Shown: piece after piece, positions 35,672 to 44,197 of the stretch
Layout: each line of letters starts with the position of its first letter
How positions within the stretch are numbered: position 1 is the first letter of the stretch
From: a virus
Length of the DNA stretch: 64,000 nt
Strand: one strand, 5' to 3'
Virus record (IMG/VR): IMGVR_UViG_3300046028_006919
Location: 1-64,000 of that record
Notes under the pieces: generated by a model
The model's database searches: none
Told to the model about the DNA's origin: nothing
The model's input: the letters and a program-made list of their open reading frames with translations, nothing else
Made by a program: the position numbers and the translations under genes

Positions 35672-36424
35672 TTAGCTACAATGCTTTAAGTAGTTGTTTA
35701 AAATACCAAGTATGTTATCCGCACCTACGGGATTAGCAGAATGAACGTAAAATATAGGTAACGATTGATTGTTATCAATACAATAATCGACAAGCCATTT
35801 AGCACAATCCATTCCCGTTTTTTCTTGATAATTTTGTGCGTCTTGGTATTCTTTGCTAATTTGGTAATCGTGCCAGTATTCTTCGGGTGTATAATGTTCA
35901 TCCGCTAAATCGTGGTCAAAAGAAATTATCTTTGGTAATCCGTGTTTTTCAATCCATTGAACAAATTGCTCATAATTTAAAACCCAGTCAATTATTAGAT
36001 TTTCTTTTGGAACTCTACCCTCAATATTTATAAAAGGGTTTCTTAAATCATCGAGCCATAATATCCTATCCGCACTGTAGCTAACAGCCATTTGGCAAGA
36101 TTGGGTATCGGAATTTTCAACAGCACTAAAAATTTCATAGCTAGATTCGCGTTCAATTGGGTTCTCATCTGTTGATTTAGAAAACGACAACAACAAACGT
36201 AACTCAGCCAATTGGCTATAGTCCATTTTTTTTGAAGCTTTGCTAAGTTTAATACCATTACCATCGTCAACCATTTTTAGTAGCTTAGTGCCACGTAAAT
36301 CAAGTCTCCAGAATTCAGCATCTGAATAGAATAGTGTCAGGATTCTACAACCCTTTTTGTTCTTTGATTCCGTAATGGTGTATTCATGCTGACCATCCAG
36401 CATCACAATATATTTCTTTTCCAT
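35672..36424 (-). CDS. Cyclic-phosphate-processing receiver (cREC) domain protein, 250 aa
   Basis: Start MEKKYIVMLDGQHEYTITES. Residues 125-250 form a receiver-like domain with the cREC hallmarks: ILWLDDLRNPF (acidic pair), PKIISFDHDLADE, KTGMDCAKWLVDYC and FYVHSANPVGADNI. The N-terminal ~115 residues are a separate uncharacterised module. cREC domains are proposed in the literature to process 2',3'-cyclic phosphate ends during RNA repair, often linked with ligases. That links this gene to the Thg1-like and HAD proteins further right. Activity is inferred. Confidence 0.8.
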   Translation of the reverse strand: MEKKYIVMLDGQHEYTITESKNKKGCRILTLFYSDAEFWRLDLRGTKLLKMVDDGNGIKLSKASKKMDYSQLAELRLLLSFSKSTDENPIERESSYEIFSAVENSDTQSCQMAVSYSADRILWLDDLRNPFINIEGRVPKENLIIDWVLNYEQFVQWIEKHGLPKIISFDHDLADEHYTPEEYWHDYQISKEYQDAQNYQEKTGMDCAKWLVDYCIDNNQSLPIFYVHSANPVGADNILGILNNYLKHCS

Positions 36425-36435
36425 TTTTATAATTT

Positions 36436-36762
36436 TTAATAGTCGTCTTCGTAACCACAGGTTGAACATTTGTAATATGTTTTGTGACTATCATTACCAG
36501 AGTAACGCATAAGACTTTCATCATCCTCATCTTTGTGGGTGCAAACATCTTGGAAACCTTCTATCGCTTTTGTGAAACCTTTAATTTGATTTGTAGTATC
36601 ATCATATTGATAACGTAACAAACCTATAGTTTCTGTTGCACATGTTGGGATTTCTTTACCTTTGTAAAATTTTTCTAACCCACCTAGCGCTTTCCAAATT
36701 TCTGATTGTTTTTCAACCAAATTTTGTTTCTCTTCTTGAAGTTTTTTAATACTTTCTTTCAT
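36436..36762 (-). CDS. Coiled-coil zinc-finger protein, 108 aa
   Basis: Start MKESIKKLQEEKQNLVEKQS. An N-terminal coiled coil, a central helix, and a C-terminal zinc site from C-T-H-K and YYKCSTCGYEDDY. Such a layout is common in small phage accessory proteins. It lies 5 nt from its neighbour. Confidence 0.75.
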   Translation of the reverse strand: MKESIKKLQEEKQNLVEKQSEIWKALGGLEKFYKGKEIPTCATETIGLLRYQYDDTTNQIKGFTKAIEGFQDVCTHKDEDDESLMRYSGNDSHKTYYKCSTCGYEDDY

Positions 36763-36767
36763 ATTTT

Positions 36768-37076
36768 TTAATTTAAACAAACCAATGGTAAGTCTTTAAT
36801 TTTAACAAACGATTTCATTTCCATTGAATCTAGAACTGACACCGCTATTTTTATGTTTTTAAAAACATAATCTAACTGAGTATCCATGAATTTCATTTCA
36901 CTAAGCATTTCTGGGGTTAAATAACCGTCTTCTTCTTCCGTTAACTTGATTTCATCCAAAGAATATTCTAAGTCTTCAGCAACTTCTAAAAGTCCTTCTA
37001 GGAAAACAACTAAGTCTCCGTATTTTTTCGTTTTTAAATGCTCAGCTGAAAATAATTTTGTGTTTATTGTGCTCAT
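36768..37076 (-). CDS. Hypothetical protein, 102 aa
   Basis: Start MSTINTKLFSAEHLKTKKYG. Acidic and helical (EGLLEVAEDLEYSLDEIKLT). First gene of the 37076-35567 block. Not recognised. Confidence 0.75.
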   Translation of the reverse strand: MSTINTKLFSAEHLKTKKYGDLVVFLEGLLEVAEDLEYSLDEIKLTEEEDGYLTPEMLSEMKFMDTQLDYVFKNIKIAVSVLDSMEMKSFVKIKDLPLVCLN

Positions 37077-37093
37077 GATGTTATTATTTTGAT

Positions 37094-37127
37094 GCAAATA
37101 TACAACTTATTTTTTAACTACCAAATT
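37094..37127 (-). promoter_or_regulatory. Promoter of the 37076-35672 operon
   Basis: -33 TTTGGTAGTT, -7 TGTATATTTG. Confidence 0.85.
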
Positions 37128-37157
37128 TTTTTTTAAAAAAATTGAGGGCCAATAAAA

Positions 37158-38318
37158 TTAGTCCTCAGGATTTTCTTCGTTAGCAACTGCCCACCATACA
37201 CAACCAACTGAAATCAATATAGTCATTATATAAACAAACCATAACTGACCAGATGTCGGCTCAAACGATAAGTAGTTAAAATCTTTGAATGATTTGTAGT
37301 GCCAGTGAGTGCTTATACCTTTCATATAAGCGTTGTAAAAGGCTTTCTCATCTTTAACTGGTGCTTCCATCAAATCTTCTCGAATGTCTATTAAAACTCG
37401 CTTATTATCGCACCATGAAAAAGGTTTAACCCATTCAATGTTACCTAAATTATCCAGACCAACGCAAACGATAATTTCATTCTGGTTCCCACCATCCCAA
37501 TACGCTTCTTGCTGGAACGCAGTACTGATATCTCGGTTCTTATAGAACAGTGTAAACACTTTTACTTTATATTTTCGACCATACGCACCATTTATATAAT
37601 CAAGGGTTTTAATGATTTTACCTTTTGATTTTGAATTTAAGTCTTTAATTCCGATAACACTAGATTGATAATTATAATCAACTACCTCTGGGTATTCATA
37701 TAAACCAGAAGTTTTGGCTTTTTCTTTTTCAATAGTTGGGTAATTAAACGCCGAGTGATTTGATTTTAAGATATTAGTAAAAGATTTAGTGTGTGTTGTT
37801 ATTATGGAAGTATTAATATCTCTATCCCAAAAAATTCTGTACATATCACCATCTTTACCACAACTACCACGATAATTAATATCTCGATTTAATTCAACAA
37901 ACTTAGGGTTAGATTTCCATTGTTTTATCAACGACTTGTACTTTGTTTCACTAATACTAATTTCGTTTCCATCAGAGTCAATCATAACATAATATTCTGA
38001 ATTGTAATCACAATAAGAACAATCATAATATACAGTATGTGTTGTTCTATGCTTACCAGTACCAGTGCTGTAGGTTCGACTACATGTTTTCTTAACCCAT
38101 GTTTGCCATGGCTCGTAATACCTAGCTTCGGTTACAATAAAACCGTTGTATTCCACATCTTCAAGTGTTATTGATTTCATTGTATAATACGATATAAGTA
38201 TAAACAACGCACTACCAGCAACTGGTATAAGAATTTCCCACCAAACTATTTTGTTTTTAAACAAAACCCATCCTATCACAGCGGCTAGGATGGGGATTAT
38301 AAGTGCATACCAAACCAT
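37158..38318 (-). CDS. Membrane protein with large exposed domain, 386 aa
   Basis: Membrane segments at residues 3-20 and 25-47 (WYALIIPILAAVIGWVLF, ILIPVAGSALFILISYY) and a third near the C-terminus (FVYIMTILISVGCVWWAV). Between them is a ~290-residue domain with a YDCSYCDYNSEYYV Cys cluster and two more Cys. Its start overlaps the LemA-like stop by 1 nt, and the pair look like one envelope unit. Function unknown. Confidence 0.75.
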   Translation of the reverse strand: MVWYALIIPILAAVIGWVLFKNKIVWWEILIPVAGSALFILISYYTMKSITLEDVEYNGFIVTEARYYEPWQTWVKKTCSRTYSTGTGKHRTTHTVYYDCSYCDYNSEYYVMIDSDGNEISISETKYKSLIKQWKSNPKFVELNRDINYRGSCGKDGDMYRIFWDRDINTSIITTHTKSFTNILKSNHSAFNYPTIEKEKAKTSGLYEYPEVVDYNYQSSVIGIKDLNSKSKGKIIKTLDYINGAYGRKYKVKVFTLFYKNRDISTAFQQEAYWDGGNQNEIIVCVGLDNLGNIEWVKPFSWCDNKRVLIDIREDLMEAPVKDEKAFYNAYMKGISTHWHYKSFKDFNYLSFEPTSGQLWFVYIMTILISVGCVWWAVANEENPED

Positions 38319-38887
38319 TATAGGTCTAGTTTTATGTTATCGTCTTTTCCAGTTTTCATCACTTCTTCTGTAAGTGAAGATTTGATAGGTGTGTATTCCA
38401 ACTTGGTGCGTCCGTAAAAAACGTTATAGAACGAATTTGGAAACTTTTGTATCAAATTCTTGTGTTGTCTAACAACATCTTGCAGAACTTTTTCTTCGTT
38501 AAAGAACCCTTCACGTTGTGCTTCAACAGCACGTGATAAATCTTTATACAAGACACTAACTTCGGAATAATTTGCGTTTGGGTTAGATTCGGTTATCCAT
38601 TTCATAAACACACCCTCAGAGTCTTTACGACCTTCCATGATGATGTTAATGTTTTTTCTGAATGATTCATCATTCTTAACAGCAATTTGAGATTTCTGAG
38701 AAATCACTTTGTACATTTTATCGTAGAATGAAGTTCTTTCATCTATTTTTTGTTCAAAGGTATTTCTTAAGTCAATTTCATTGTTTGAAAACGAGATAAA
38801 GTTACCGATGAATACGAACAACATAATTACACCTAATCCAATTAGACCAAATTTGATTAATGTACCGTTACTGAATTTGTTTTCCAT
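38318..38887 (-). CDS. LemA-like membrane protein, 189 aa
   Basis: Start MENKFSNGTLIKFGLIGLGV, one N-terminal membrane helix. The helical remainder has the LemA layout: a long first helix (FEQKIDERTSFYDKMYKVIS), then LSRAVEAQREGFFNEEKVLQ and HKNLIQKFPNSFYNVFYG, close to the 'R-x2-YN-x2-V-x2-[YH]-N-x3-x-FP' region. LemA proteins are envelope coiled-coil proteins of poorly known role. Encoded just upstream of a membrane protein. Confidence 0.65.
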   Translation of the reverse strand: MENKFSNGTLIKFGLIGLGVIMLFVFIGNFISFSNNEIDLRNTFEQKIDERTSFYDKMYKVISQKSQIAVKNDESFRKNINIIMEGRKDSEGVFMKWITESNPNANYSEVSVLYKDLSRAVEAQREGFFNEEKVLQDVVRQHKNLIQKFPNSFYNVFYGRTKLEYTPIKSSLTEEVMKTGKDDNIKLDL

Positions 38888-38918
38888 TTTGTGTGTTTTT
38901 AAAGTTTTTAAATTAGAT

Positions 38919-38953
38919 TGCAAATATACATATAATAATATTAATGTACAAAT
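38919..38953 (-). promoter_or_regulatory. Promoter of the LemA-like operon
   Basis: -33 TTTGTACATT, -7 TGTATATTTG. Confidence 0.8.
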
Positions 38954-38956
38954 TTT

Positions 38957-39091
38957 TTATTGATTATTTTTTCTTTTTTTCTCTGAGTCGTAATAATGCT
39001 TGTTGATTGTTATCTTTGGGAATCCATGTAACATAATTGCAACACCAACAAAACACAAGGCAATTCCACCTAACGCATATAATGTTTCCAT
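38957..39091 (-). CDS. Small membrane protein, 44 aa
   Basis: METLYALGGIALCFVGVAIM is one membrane segment; the tail YYDSEKKRKNNQ is basic. It starts 3 nt upstream of the preceding stop's end, so it is coupled to the 39094-39243 gene. Confidence 0.6.
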   Translation of the reverse strand: METLYALGGIALCFVGVAIMLHGFPKITINKHYYDSEKKRKNNQ

Positions 39092-39093
39092 AA

Positions 39094-39243
39094 TTAATCT
39101 TGTATAAAATTAAAAATAAATATAATACCAATTAATACCGTTAATATTAAAGGTATTAATATTTCTTGACTATGAATAACACTAGATAAACATACGCCAA
39201 ACGCGATGCCCCACATAAAATTTTTAAATTTTTCTAGTTTCAT
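39094..39243 (-). CDS. Small membrane protein, 49 aa
   Basis: MKLEKFKNFMWGIAFGVCLS and PLILTVLIGIIFIFNFI give two membrane helices. It lies 2 nt after the 39246-39872 stop. Pair with the 44-aa protein. Confidence 0.6.
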   Translation of the reverse strand: MKLEKFKNFMWGIAFGVCLSSVIHSQEILIPLILTVLIGIIFIFNFIQD

Positions 39244-39245
39244 AA

Positions 39246-39872
39246 TTATTTCTTTTTATTAATTATAGATTCGGTTTGTTGTTTAAACGTTTTTACAACC
39301 GCGCTAATTTTACGACAATCTTCATCGGTAAAATTATCCCCACCACCTAATAAATCTTTGATAGTTCTATCTGATAATTTAACATAAATGTTTCTAACTT
39401 CATTCAAATCAATCATCGCTCGTTGTAGAGCAGTTGCTGGAAAATCTTGTTTTTTGACGTCTTCTAGAATTTTTTCTTTACCATAACGTCTAGGTAAAGT
39501 TTTTTCTTTTTTAGTTTTTTCGACGATAACTGTTTTTTCGGGTGCTACTTCTACTTTTACTTCTGTTTCTAACTTTGAAGAATAGTTTTCCCCTAATTTT
39601 TTAGAAACAAACCCAGAATTCTGTAAGTGTTGGTATCTTTCAGATAAACCTACCCCAGTTGAAATAAGTTTATCAAAAATTTCAAATATAACTTGTTTTG
39701 TTTCACTACTTACCGTGTCCCCACCATCTTTAATTAAAAGATACAACATATTAAAAGGTGTTTTAACCTTTTCTTCAAAAATTTCTTTTAACATATCATC
39801 AGTTTCAATAACATATAATGAAACCAATTCGTCAAATTTTAAATCAGCAACTTTTTCAAATGTAATACTCAT
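39246..39872 (-). CDS. Hypothetical protein, 208 aa
   Basis: MSITFEKVADLKFDELVSLY; acidic helical N-terminal domain, a Lys/Val-rich linker (EVAPEKTVIVEKTKKEKTLP), then a helical C-terminal domain with LSDRTIKDLLGGGDNFTDED. Not recognised. Confidence 0.8.
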   Translation of the reverse strand: MSITFEKVADLKFDELVSLYVIETDDMLKEIFEEKVKTPFNMLYLLIKDGGDTVSSETKQVIFEIFDKLISTGVGLSERYQHLQNSGFVSKKLGENYSSKLETEVKVEVAPEKTVIVEKTKKEKTLPRRYGKEKILEDVKKQDFPATALQRAMIDLNEVRNIYVKLSDRTIKDLLGGGDNFTDEDCRKISAVVKTFKQQTESIINKKK

Positions 39873-39896
39873 AATTTTTAATTTTTAATTATTGAG

Positions 39897-39930
39897 ACAA
39901 ATATACAACTTATTATTACAACTACCAAAT
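39897..39930 (-). promoter_or_regulatory. Promoter of the 39872-38957 operon
   Basis: -33 TTTGGTAGTT, -7 TGTATATTTG. Confidence 0.85.
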
Positions 39931-39949
39931 ATTTTTAGTTTTTTTTTAT

Positions 39950-39984
39950 AAAATAAAAAAACCCCGATAAAATCGAGGTTTAAT
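39950..39984 (-). terminator. Terminator of the 39988-40425 gene
   Basis: AACCTCGA/TCGGGGTT stem with a TTTTA loop, followed by seven T. Confidence 0.9.
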
Positions 39985-39987
39985 TTG

Positions 39988-40425
39988 TTAGTTATATGCT
40001 TGCGGGTTATCAACTACTTTACCCATTGCCGTTACTTTACTAAGCTTTGGGTGCCTTGTTTTACCATCAGCGTCTGGTTTACCAGATATTTCTTTTGCTG
40101 TAATCGACCTATCTGATGCGCTATCAGCGTTACACTTATGTTCGCCACACATAGCACCAGAGGCATCCATTACTTGTGATAACTTAAGAATTCTATTAGA
40201 ACCTTGTGTTGAATTTTTAATTTTAGTTGAAAGAGTTTTTACTTTTTTCTTTTCCCCAGCATTTAATTCTTCATAATCTTTATCCTCAGATGGTTCATCT
40301 TCTTTAGAATTATCCGTGGAAGATTTGTCTTTAGAGTCTTTTTTACTCTCAGAGTTTTTTCCAACTTCACGTATTCTAGACAATAAATCCTCTCTTACTA
40401 ATTGTTTTATAAAATTTTTATTCAT
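39988..40425 (-). CDS. Lysine/serine-rich hypothetical protein, 145 aa
   Basis: Start MNKNFIKQLVREDLLSRIRE. An N-terminal helix of the kind seen on phage virion or capsid-internal proteins is followed by a disordered K/S/D/E linker (NSESKKDSKDKSSTDNSKED) and a small C-terminal part with CGEHKCNAD. It is preceded by the TATTTAT-type motif, not a TAnnTTTG promoter, so it may be a late gene; that is inference. Confidence 0.7.
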   Translation of the reverse strand: MNKNFIKQLVREDLLSRIREVGKNSESKKDSKDKSSTDNSKEDEPSEDKDYEELNAGEKKKVKTLSTKIKNSTQGSNRILKLSQVMDASGAMCGEHKCNADSASDRSITAKEISGKPDADGKTRHPKLSKVTAMGKVVDNPQAYN

Positions 40426-40433
40426 GATATTCA

Positions 40434-40452
40434 CATTTATATATAAATATCA
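40434..40452 (-). promoter_or_regulatory. TATTTAT-type upstream motif of the 39988-40425 gene
   Basis: GTGATATTTATATATAAATG, about 10 nt before the ATG. Confidence 0.45.
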
Positions 40453-40469
40453 CAAAAACCTTAAAAATA

Positions 40470-41342
40470 TTAACTTTGAGCAATTAATTGAATTCTTTTT
40501 ATTTGGCTCATTTGTATTAGTGATTTAGTTTTCACTTGTCTTACCATCTCTCTAGTCAAACCAATTTCATTACCAACTTCTTGTAATGTCATTGGTTGAT
40601 AACCATTCATACCAAAAAGCATTTCCATTATTTTTTTGTTTCTTGGTTTAAGTGTTGATAAAGCACTGTTAATTTCTGATTTAACATCAGACTCACCCAA
40701 TAAATAATCAGTTTTATCATCGTTTTCATCACACATTAAATCAGATATGCTAACACCAGAACCTTCATCAGTTCCAACTTCACGGTCCATGGATTCAATT
40801 GAAAAACAATTTAACGAGTCCAATAGAACGAATTCATCAGCTGACATTTCTTTCGAAAATTGATTGATTACTTCTTCAATATCAGCTTTATAACAATTTT
40901 TTTGTTCAACAGCTGAAACATACTTATTTAATTTAGATAGCTCGTTTACACGATTTGCTGGAATACGAACACTTTTACCGTAGTTGGAAACAAACTCCAT
41001 TATAAGTTTTCTAACCCACCAAACAGCAAATGAAATAAATTTATAACCCTTGGTTGGGTCAAATTTCTCAACAGCTTTGATTAAACCGATGTTTCCTTCA
41101 TTTACCAAGTCTTCCAAGCTTATTTTATCAGTAGCGTATTGTTTGGCAACAGAAATAACAAAACGTAAATTTCTAGTGACCAATTCATCAGCTGCTGATT
41201 TGTCACCTTTTACAGCTTTTTCAGCCAAGTCATATTCTTCTTTAGGAGAAAGCAAAGGTATTTCATTAACCTCTCTTAAATATTGTTTAAATGATGAGAT
41301 TTCTCTGCTAGTAATTTTTTGATTGATTCTAAGTGTTTTCAT
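40470..41342 (-). CDS. RNA polymerase sigma factor (sigma-70 family), 290 aa
   Basis: Region 1.2 (FKQYLREVNEIPLLSPKEEY), region 2 (NLRFVISVAKQYATDKISLE; EGNIGLIKAVEKFDPTKGYK FISFAVWW split across 2.2-2.3) and region 4 (QPMTLQEVGNEIGLTREMVR HTH) are all present. Region 3 is reduced and acidic. It is close in length to the primary sigma RpoD of Bacteroidota (about 290 aa), so it was probably captured from a host and could redirect host RNA polymerase to phage promoters such as the TATTTATWATAAA motif. That link is inference. Confidence 0.92.
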   Translation of the reverse strand: MKTLRINQKITSREISSFKQYLREVNEIPLLSPKEEYDLAEKAVKGDKSAADELVTRNLRFVISVAKQYATDKISLEDLVNEGNIGLIKAVEKFDPTKGYKFISFAVWWVRKLIMEFVSNYGKSVRIPANRVNELSKLNKYVSAVEQKNCYKADIEEVINQFSKEMSADEFVLLDSLNCFSIESMDREVGTDEGSGVSISDLMCDENDDKTDYLLGESDVKSEINSALSTLKPRNKKIMEMLFGMNGYQPMTLQEVGNEIGLTREMVRQVKTKSLIQMSQIKRIQLIAQS

Positions 41343-41371
41343 AGATTTGGGTTTAAATGTTTATTTATTGG

Positions 41372-41405
41372 GCAAATATAATACTTATTTTTTATTCCCC
41401 AAAAC
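41372..41405 (-). promoter_or_regulatory. Promoter of the sigma factor gene
   Basis: -33 TTTTGGGGAA, -7 TATTATATTTG. Confidence 0.75.
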
Positions 41406-41853
41406 TTTTTTTCAATATTTTTTTCATATCTCTATCTAAATCTTTTTCTTTTATAGCTATAGATTTGTCTCTCACGTTTTTACCTTTGGCTAAACCCACA
41501 ACAATTTTTATAAGACCTTTGTCGTTTAGAACTATATTCAACGGGATTATGGTAAGTCCCTTCTCACCAACTTTTTGTTGTAACCTTTCAATTTCAACTT
41601 TTTTAGCTAAAAGCTTTCTATCTCTATTGGTGTTGTGAACATAATTATTGATACCACCATTGTGTGGTGCCACATACATTCCTTTTATAAACAACTCACC
41701 TTCTAAGATATAACAGTAAGCTTCACTAATCGATGTTCTAGAATCCTTTATTGGTCTTATTTCAGAGCCATGTAGTTGAACACCACACGATAATGTGTCT
41801 AATATTTGGTATTCGTAATAAGCTTTACGATTTGAAATTAAAATTTTATCCAT
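41392..41853 (-). CDS. smpB: SmpB, tmRNA-binding protein, 153 aa
   Basis: NRKAYYEYQILDTLSCGVQL, GSEIRPIKDSRTSISEAYCY, ELFIKGMYVAPHNGG, RDRKLLAKKVEIERLQQKVG and GLAKGKNVRDKSIAIKEKDL are diagnostic SmpB blocks. SmpB escorts tmRNA to stalled ribosomes. The usual central YE segment and the C-terminal basic tail that senses the empty mRNA channel are present (KEKDLDRDMKKILKKSFGE). Full length for the family. Its start lies 2 nt from the phosphoesterase stop. No tmRNA gene was found in this window, so it may use the host tmRNA or another RNA. Confidence 0.95.
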   Translation of the reverse strand: MDKILISNRKAYYEYQILDTLSCGVQLHGSEIRPIKDSRTSISEAYCYILEGELFIKGMYVAPHNGGINNYVHNTNRDRKLLAKKVEIERLQQKVGEKGLTIIPLNIVLNDKGLIKIVVGLAKGKNVRDKSIAIKEKDLDRDMKKILKKSFGE

Positions 41854-41855
41854 GT

Positions 41856-42569
41856 CTAATTATTATTGTTAAGAACTATTTTTCTGGCTAACGCTTCACC
41901 ATTTTGAATTACCAGATACTCTTTACTAGTACCAAGGCAATCAATTGCTATGACGCTATTTGTCATATGCATTTCTCTAATTGTAGTATGACCAATCACA
42001 TAGGTAAAGCCTTTTACCATATCTTTTAACAACGATGGTATTCTAACCCAAATTGGTGATTGGGTTATATCGTCACCACTTCTGTCTAAGTTTTCACCAT
42101 ATTCAAATTTAAATGATTCCATACTTTCCATAAACTTTACGTTTACCGATTCTTCAATGTTGAATAAATCAATTTCGTTGTTTTCACACCATGTTTGAGT
42201 CAACCCAGCATGTGAGAAAATATACTCATCAAAAACATGACATATTTGTAAATGACCAGAAGTTAATGCTGGTTGCAACACTTCGTTTATATCCACAGCA
42301 GCATACTGCTGATAACCAGAATAAGTTTCACCACAACCCTTAAGATAATGAAAATCGTGGTTACCGATAATCAATATCACTTTGTCTGGATTTTCTTTCT
42401 TAAATGTTAATATTTCTTTGAAGTTTTTAATTTGTGTTGACGCGTCTATGTCTTCTCTAGAGTCGAAGTAATCACCCACAAAAATAAATTTGTCAAAGTC
42501 TTCTTCAACTTTGACAATTTTTTTCCATATATCACGACCATGTGTATCGCCTAGCGCAACAATTTTCAT
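41856..42569 (-). CDS. Calcineurin-like metallophosphoesterase (PPP-like), 237 aa
   Basis: All metal motifs are present: GDTHGR (residues 7-12), GDYFDSRED (about 32), GNHDFHY (about 68), SHAGLTQ (about 118) and GHTTIREM (about 191). The arrangement is that of Ser/Thr-phosphatase-like bacterial enzymes and phage lambda phosphatase. First gene of the operon with smpB. Confidence 0.9.
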   Translation of the reverse strand: MKIVALGDTHGRDIWKKIVKVEEDFDKFIFVGDYFDSREDIDASTQIKNFKEILTFKKENPDKVILIIGNHDFHYLKGCGETYSGYQQYAAVDINEVLQPALTSGHLQICHVFDEYIFSHAGLTQTWCENNEIDLFNIEESVNVKFMESMESFKFEYGENLDRSGDDITQSPIWVRIPSLLKDMVKGFTYVIGHTTIREMHMTNSVIAIDCLGTSKEYLVIQNGEALARKIVLNNNN

Positions 42570-42583
42570 ACTTAGTAATTTTA

Positions 42584-42617
42584 TACAAATATACTAAATA
42601 AAATAATAAAAAGCAAA
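42584..42617 (-). promoter_or_regulatory. Promoter of the phosphoesterase-smpB operon
   Basis: -33 ATTTGCTTTT, -7 TAGTATATTTG. Confidence 0.75.
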
Positions 42618-42632
42618 TTTTTTTAGTTTTTT

Positions 42633-42809
42633 TTATGCGTATGACCAGTTAGATGAATCGTTGTGGTCATCTAGTTCACCATCATTATGATTGTTATTAT
42701 GATTGTGATGATTGTGATGATTTTCTTTAGGTTTACCACCAACAATGTTTTTAAATCTATTTCTGATTCGACTAGATTTTACAATTATATTTAAAAATTT
42801 CTTTTTCAT
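42633..42809 (-). CDS. His/Asn-rich basic protein, 58 aa
   Basis: MKKKFLNIIVKSSRIRNRFK then a HHNHHNHNNNHN tract and an acidic end. The histidine run could bind metal. It follows the glycosyltransferase by 4 nt. Confidence 0.6.
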   Translation of the reverse strand: MKKKFLNIIVKSSRIRNRFKNIVGGKPKENHHNHHNHNNNHNDGELDDHNDSSNWSYA

Positions 42810-42813
42810 TTTG

Positions 42814-43842
42814 TTAATTTTTTAATTTTATTAACCACTGTAGTTTGGCTTTTATGTTATATATGTTCAAATTAAAACTTTGTAACCATGTAATAACTCC
42901 TCTATATTTATATGCTAATTTTAATTTTCTAACAATACCCTTGTGTGATGTAGGTGACACCTTCATAATCCATGGCATCCAACTTATATCATCAGAAGCA
43001 ACTATTGGAACTTTAGCTGTTACAAAATCTGCTGTTACTATATTAAAAGATTCAGAAAAAGAAACTTGCATACCAATATCCATTTTAGATGCCGCTTCTA
43101 AAAATTCAGCATGTTTATACCATCTATGTTCAACTAACTCGTGTTTAGAATGTTCAAATAATGCTTGAATATTTCTTAACGCGTTGTCACCAGATTGTTC
43201 AGTTCTTGTTCCGTTGATATGAAATCTTAATGTTTTATCTATTTGTTCAGCAAACTCTATCGCAGCCATTGCTTGTTGATATGTATTTTTCATTGGTCTA
43301 ATAGCACCAAAAGAACCAATATCAACAAAGTCTTTGCTTTTCACATGTTTTTCAGGTGTGAATGGTTTCGCTTTATAAATGTTGGGTAAAAAAATAAACT
43401 TGCCTTCTGGAAAACAATAAGTTAATTGTTCTGTAAGTTCAGTTGTGTTAGGTGCTATCTCAATTTTTAACTCATTGATAGATGCGTATTGTTTTATCCA
43501 TCTAGTTGCAATACCTTCGTTGGCCAAAAATGGTGCTTTTGAATGTAGTCTAACTACCCATCTTCTATCCTTATGTCTTTGGATTTGAAATAATTCTTTG
43601 AACTTTGCTGGTGGAACCCAAATAGCTTCAATTACAACCACATCTGGGTTAAATTCAGTCACGACTTTATCAATAGAATTTGAGTCAGGCACTGGAGTTA
43701 TTTTAGCCTCAAAATCGTTTTCATTTAGATAATTAACAACAAAACTGGCAGAATTAAATAAGCCAGAAGTAACACCGTAATAATCTTTTACCTTGTCACA
43801 TGTTATAAATTGAATACGTTTTTTTGGGGTGATTTCTTTCAT
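42814..43842 (-). CDS. GT-B glycosyltransferase, 342 aa
   Basis: The second domain has the GT4/GT1 pattern: a strand-turn IGSFGAIRPMKNTYQQAMAA, then LRFHINGTRTEQ, a DIGMQVSFSESFNIVTADFV stretch equivalent to the sugar-nucleotide-binding E-x7-E region, and VPIVASDDISWM. The N-terminal domain is a plausible acceptor domain. It could decorate phage DNA, virion or host surface. Preceded by a TATTTATTATAAAA motif. Confidence 0.85.
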   Translation of the reverse strand: MKEITPKKRIQFITCDKVKDYYGVTSGLFNSASFVVNYLNENDFEAKITPVPDSNSIDKVVTEFNPDVVVIEAIWVPPAKFKELFQIQRHKDRRWVVRLHSKAPFLANEGIATRWIKQYASINELKIEIAPNTTELTEQLTYCFPEGKFIFLPNIYKAKPFTPEKHVKSKDFVDIGSFGAIRPMKNTYQQAMAAIEFAEQIDKTLRFHINGTRTEQSGDNALRNIQALFEHSKHELVEHRWYKHAEFLEAASKMDIGMQVSFSESFNIVTADFVTAKVPIVASDDISWMPWIMKVSPTSHKGIVRKLKLAYKYRGVITWLQSFNLNIYNIKAKLQWLIKLKN

Positions 43843-43851
43843 CGAAGTTGT

Positions 43852-43870
43852 TTTATAATAAATATATAAA
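43852..43870 (-). promoter_or_regulatory. TATTTATTATAAA motif upstream of the glycosyltransferase
   Basis: TTTTATATATTTATTATAAA, 10 nt before the ATG. Confidence 0.5.
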
Positions 43871-43908
43871 ACAACCTAGAAATAATATTTTTTTTATGTT
43901 AATTTTTG

Positions 43909-44027
43909 TGCCGAGGACTGGATTCGAACCAGCAATAGTACCATACTCACCAACTTTCGTTGACTTCAAGGATTCGAACCTCATCTCCCGTTTTCAGACG
44001 GGTGGTTTACCATTTCCCCACCTCGGC
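43909..44027 (-). tRNA. tRNA-like RNA B with two T-arm sequences
   Basis: A perfect 7-bp acceptor GCCGAGG/CCTCGGC plus discriminator A encloses a 119-nt RNA. The D arm is GGGGAAATGGTAAACC and the next arm CCCGT-CTGAAA-ACGGG has a 6-nt loop containing GAA. Then come AGG-TTCGAAT-CCT, a GNRA-capped hairpin TCAAC-GAAA-GTTGG, AGTA-TGG-TACT and a second T arm GCTGG-TTCGAAT-CCAGT. It looks like a tRNA(Phe)-like 5' part fused with the 3' part of another tRNA. No CCA. Confidence 0.6.
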
Positions 44028-44029
44028 AT

Positions 44030-44066
44030 TTTGAGAGGAATAGACCCCTTCACCTCTCATTGATAC
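44030..44066 (-). other. Spacer hairpin 1 of the tRNA-like cluster
   Basis: GAGAGGTG-loop-CCTCTC next to RNA B. Its arms are repeated at spacer 2 (44327-44358). Possible processing signal. Confidence 0.45.
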
Positions 44067-44079
44067 ACGTGTCACCTAG

Positions 44080-44190
44080 CGTTTATCATGTCCACTCCAA
44101 GGCTGTATCTTCTGCCTTTCTAAGTATCTGTGCTGACTAACATTTCGTTTCTTAGAATATACCAAGCAAGTGGCAGAGCAGTTTATTAAA
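44080..44190 (-). ncRNA. Structured RNA F between tRNA-like RNAs B and C
   Basis: TCTGCC pairs with GGCAGA and, inside, TTCTAAG with CTTAGAA. No frame of note. Probably part of the same precursor as RNAs B, C and E. Confidence 0.45.
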
Positions 44191-44197
44191 CTGATTG

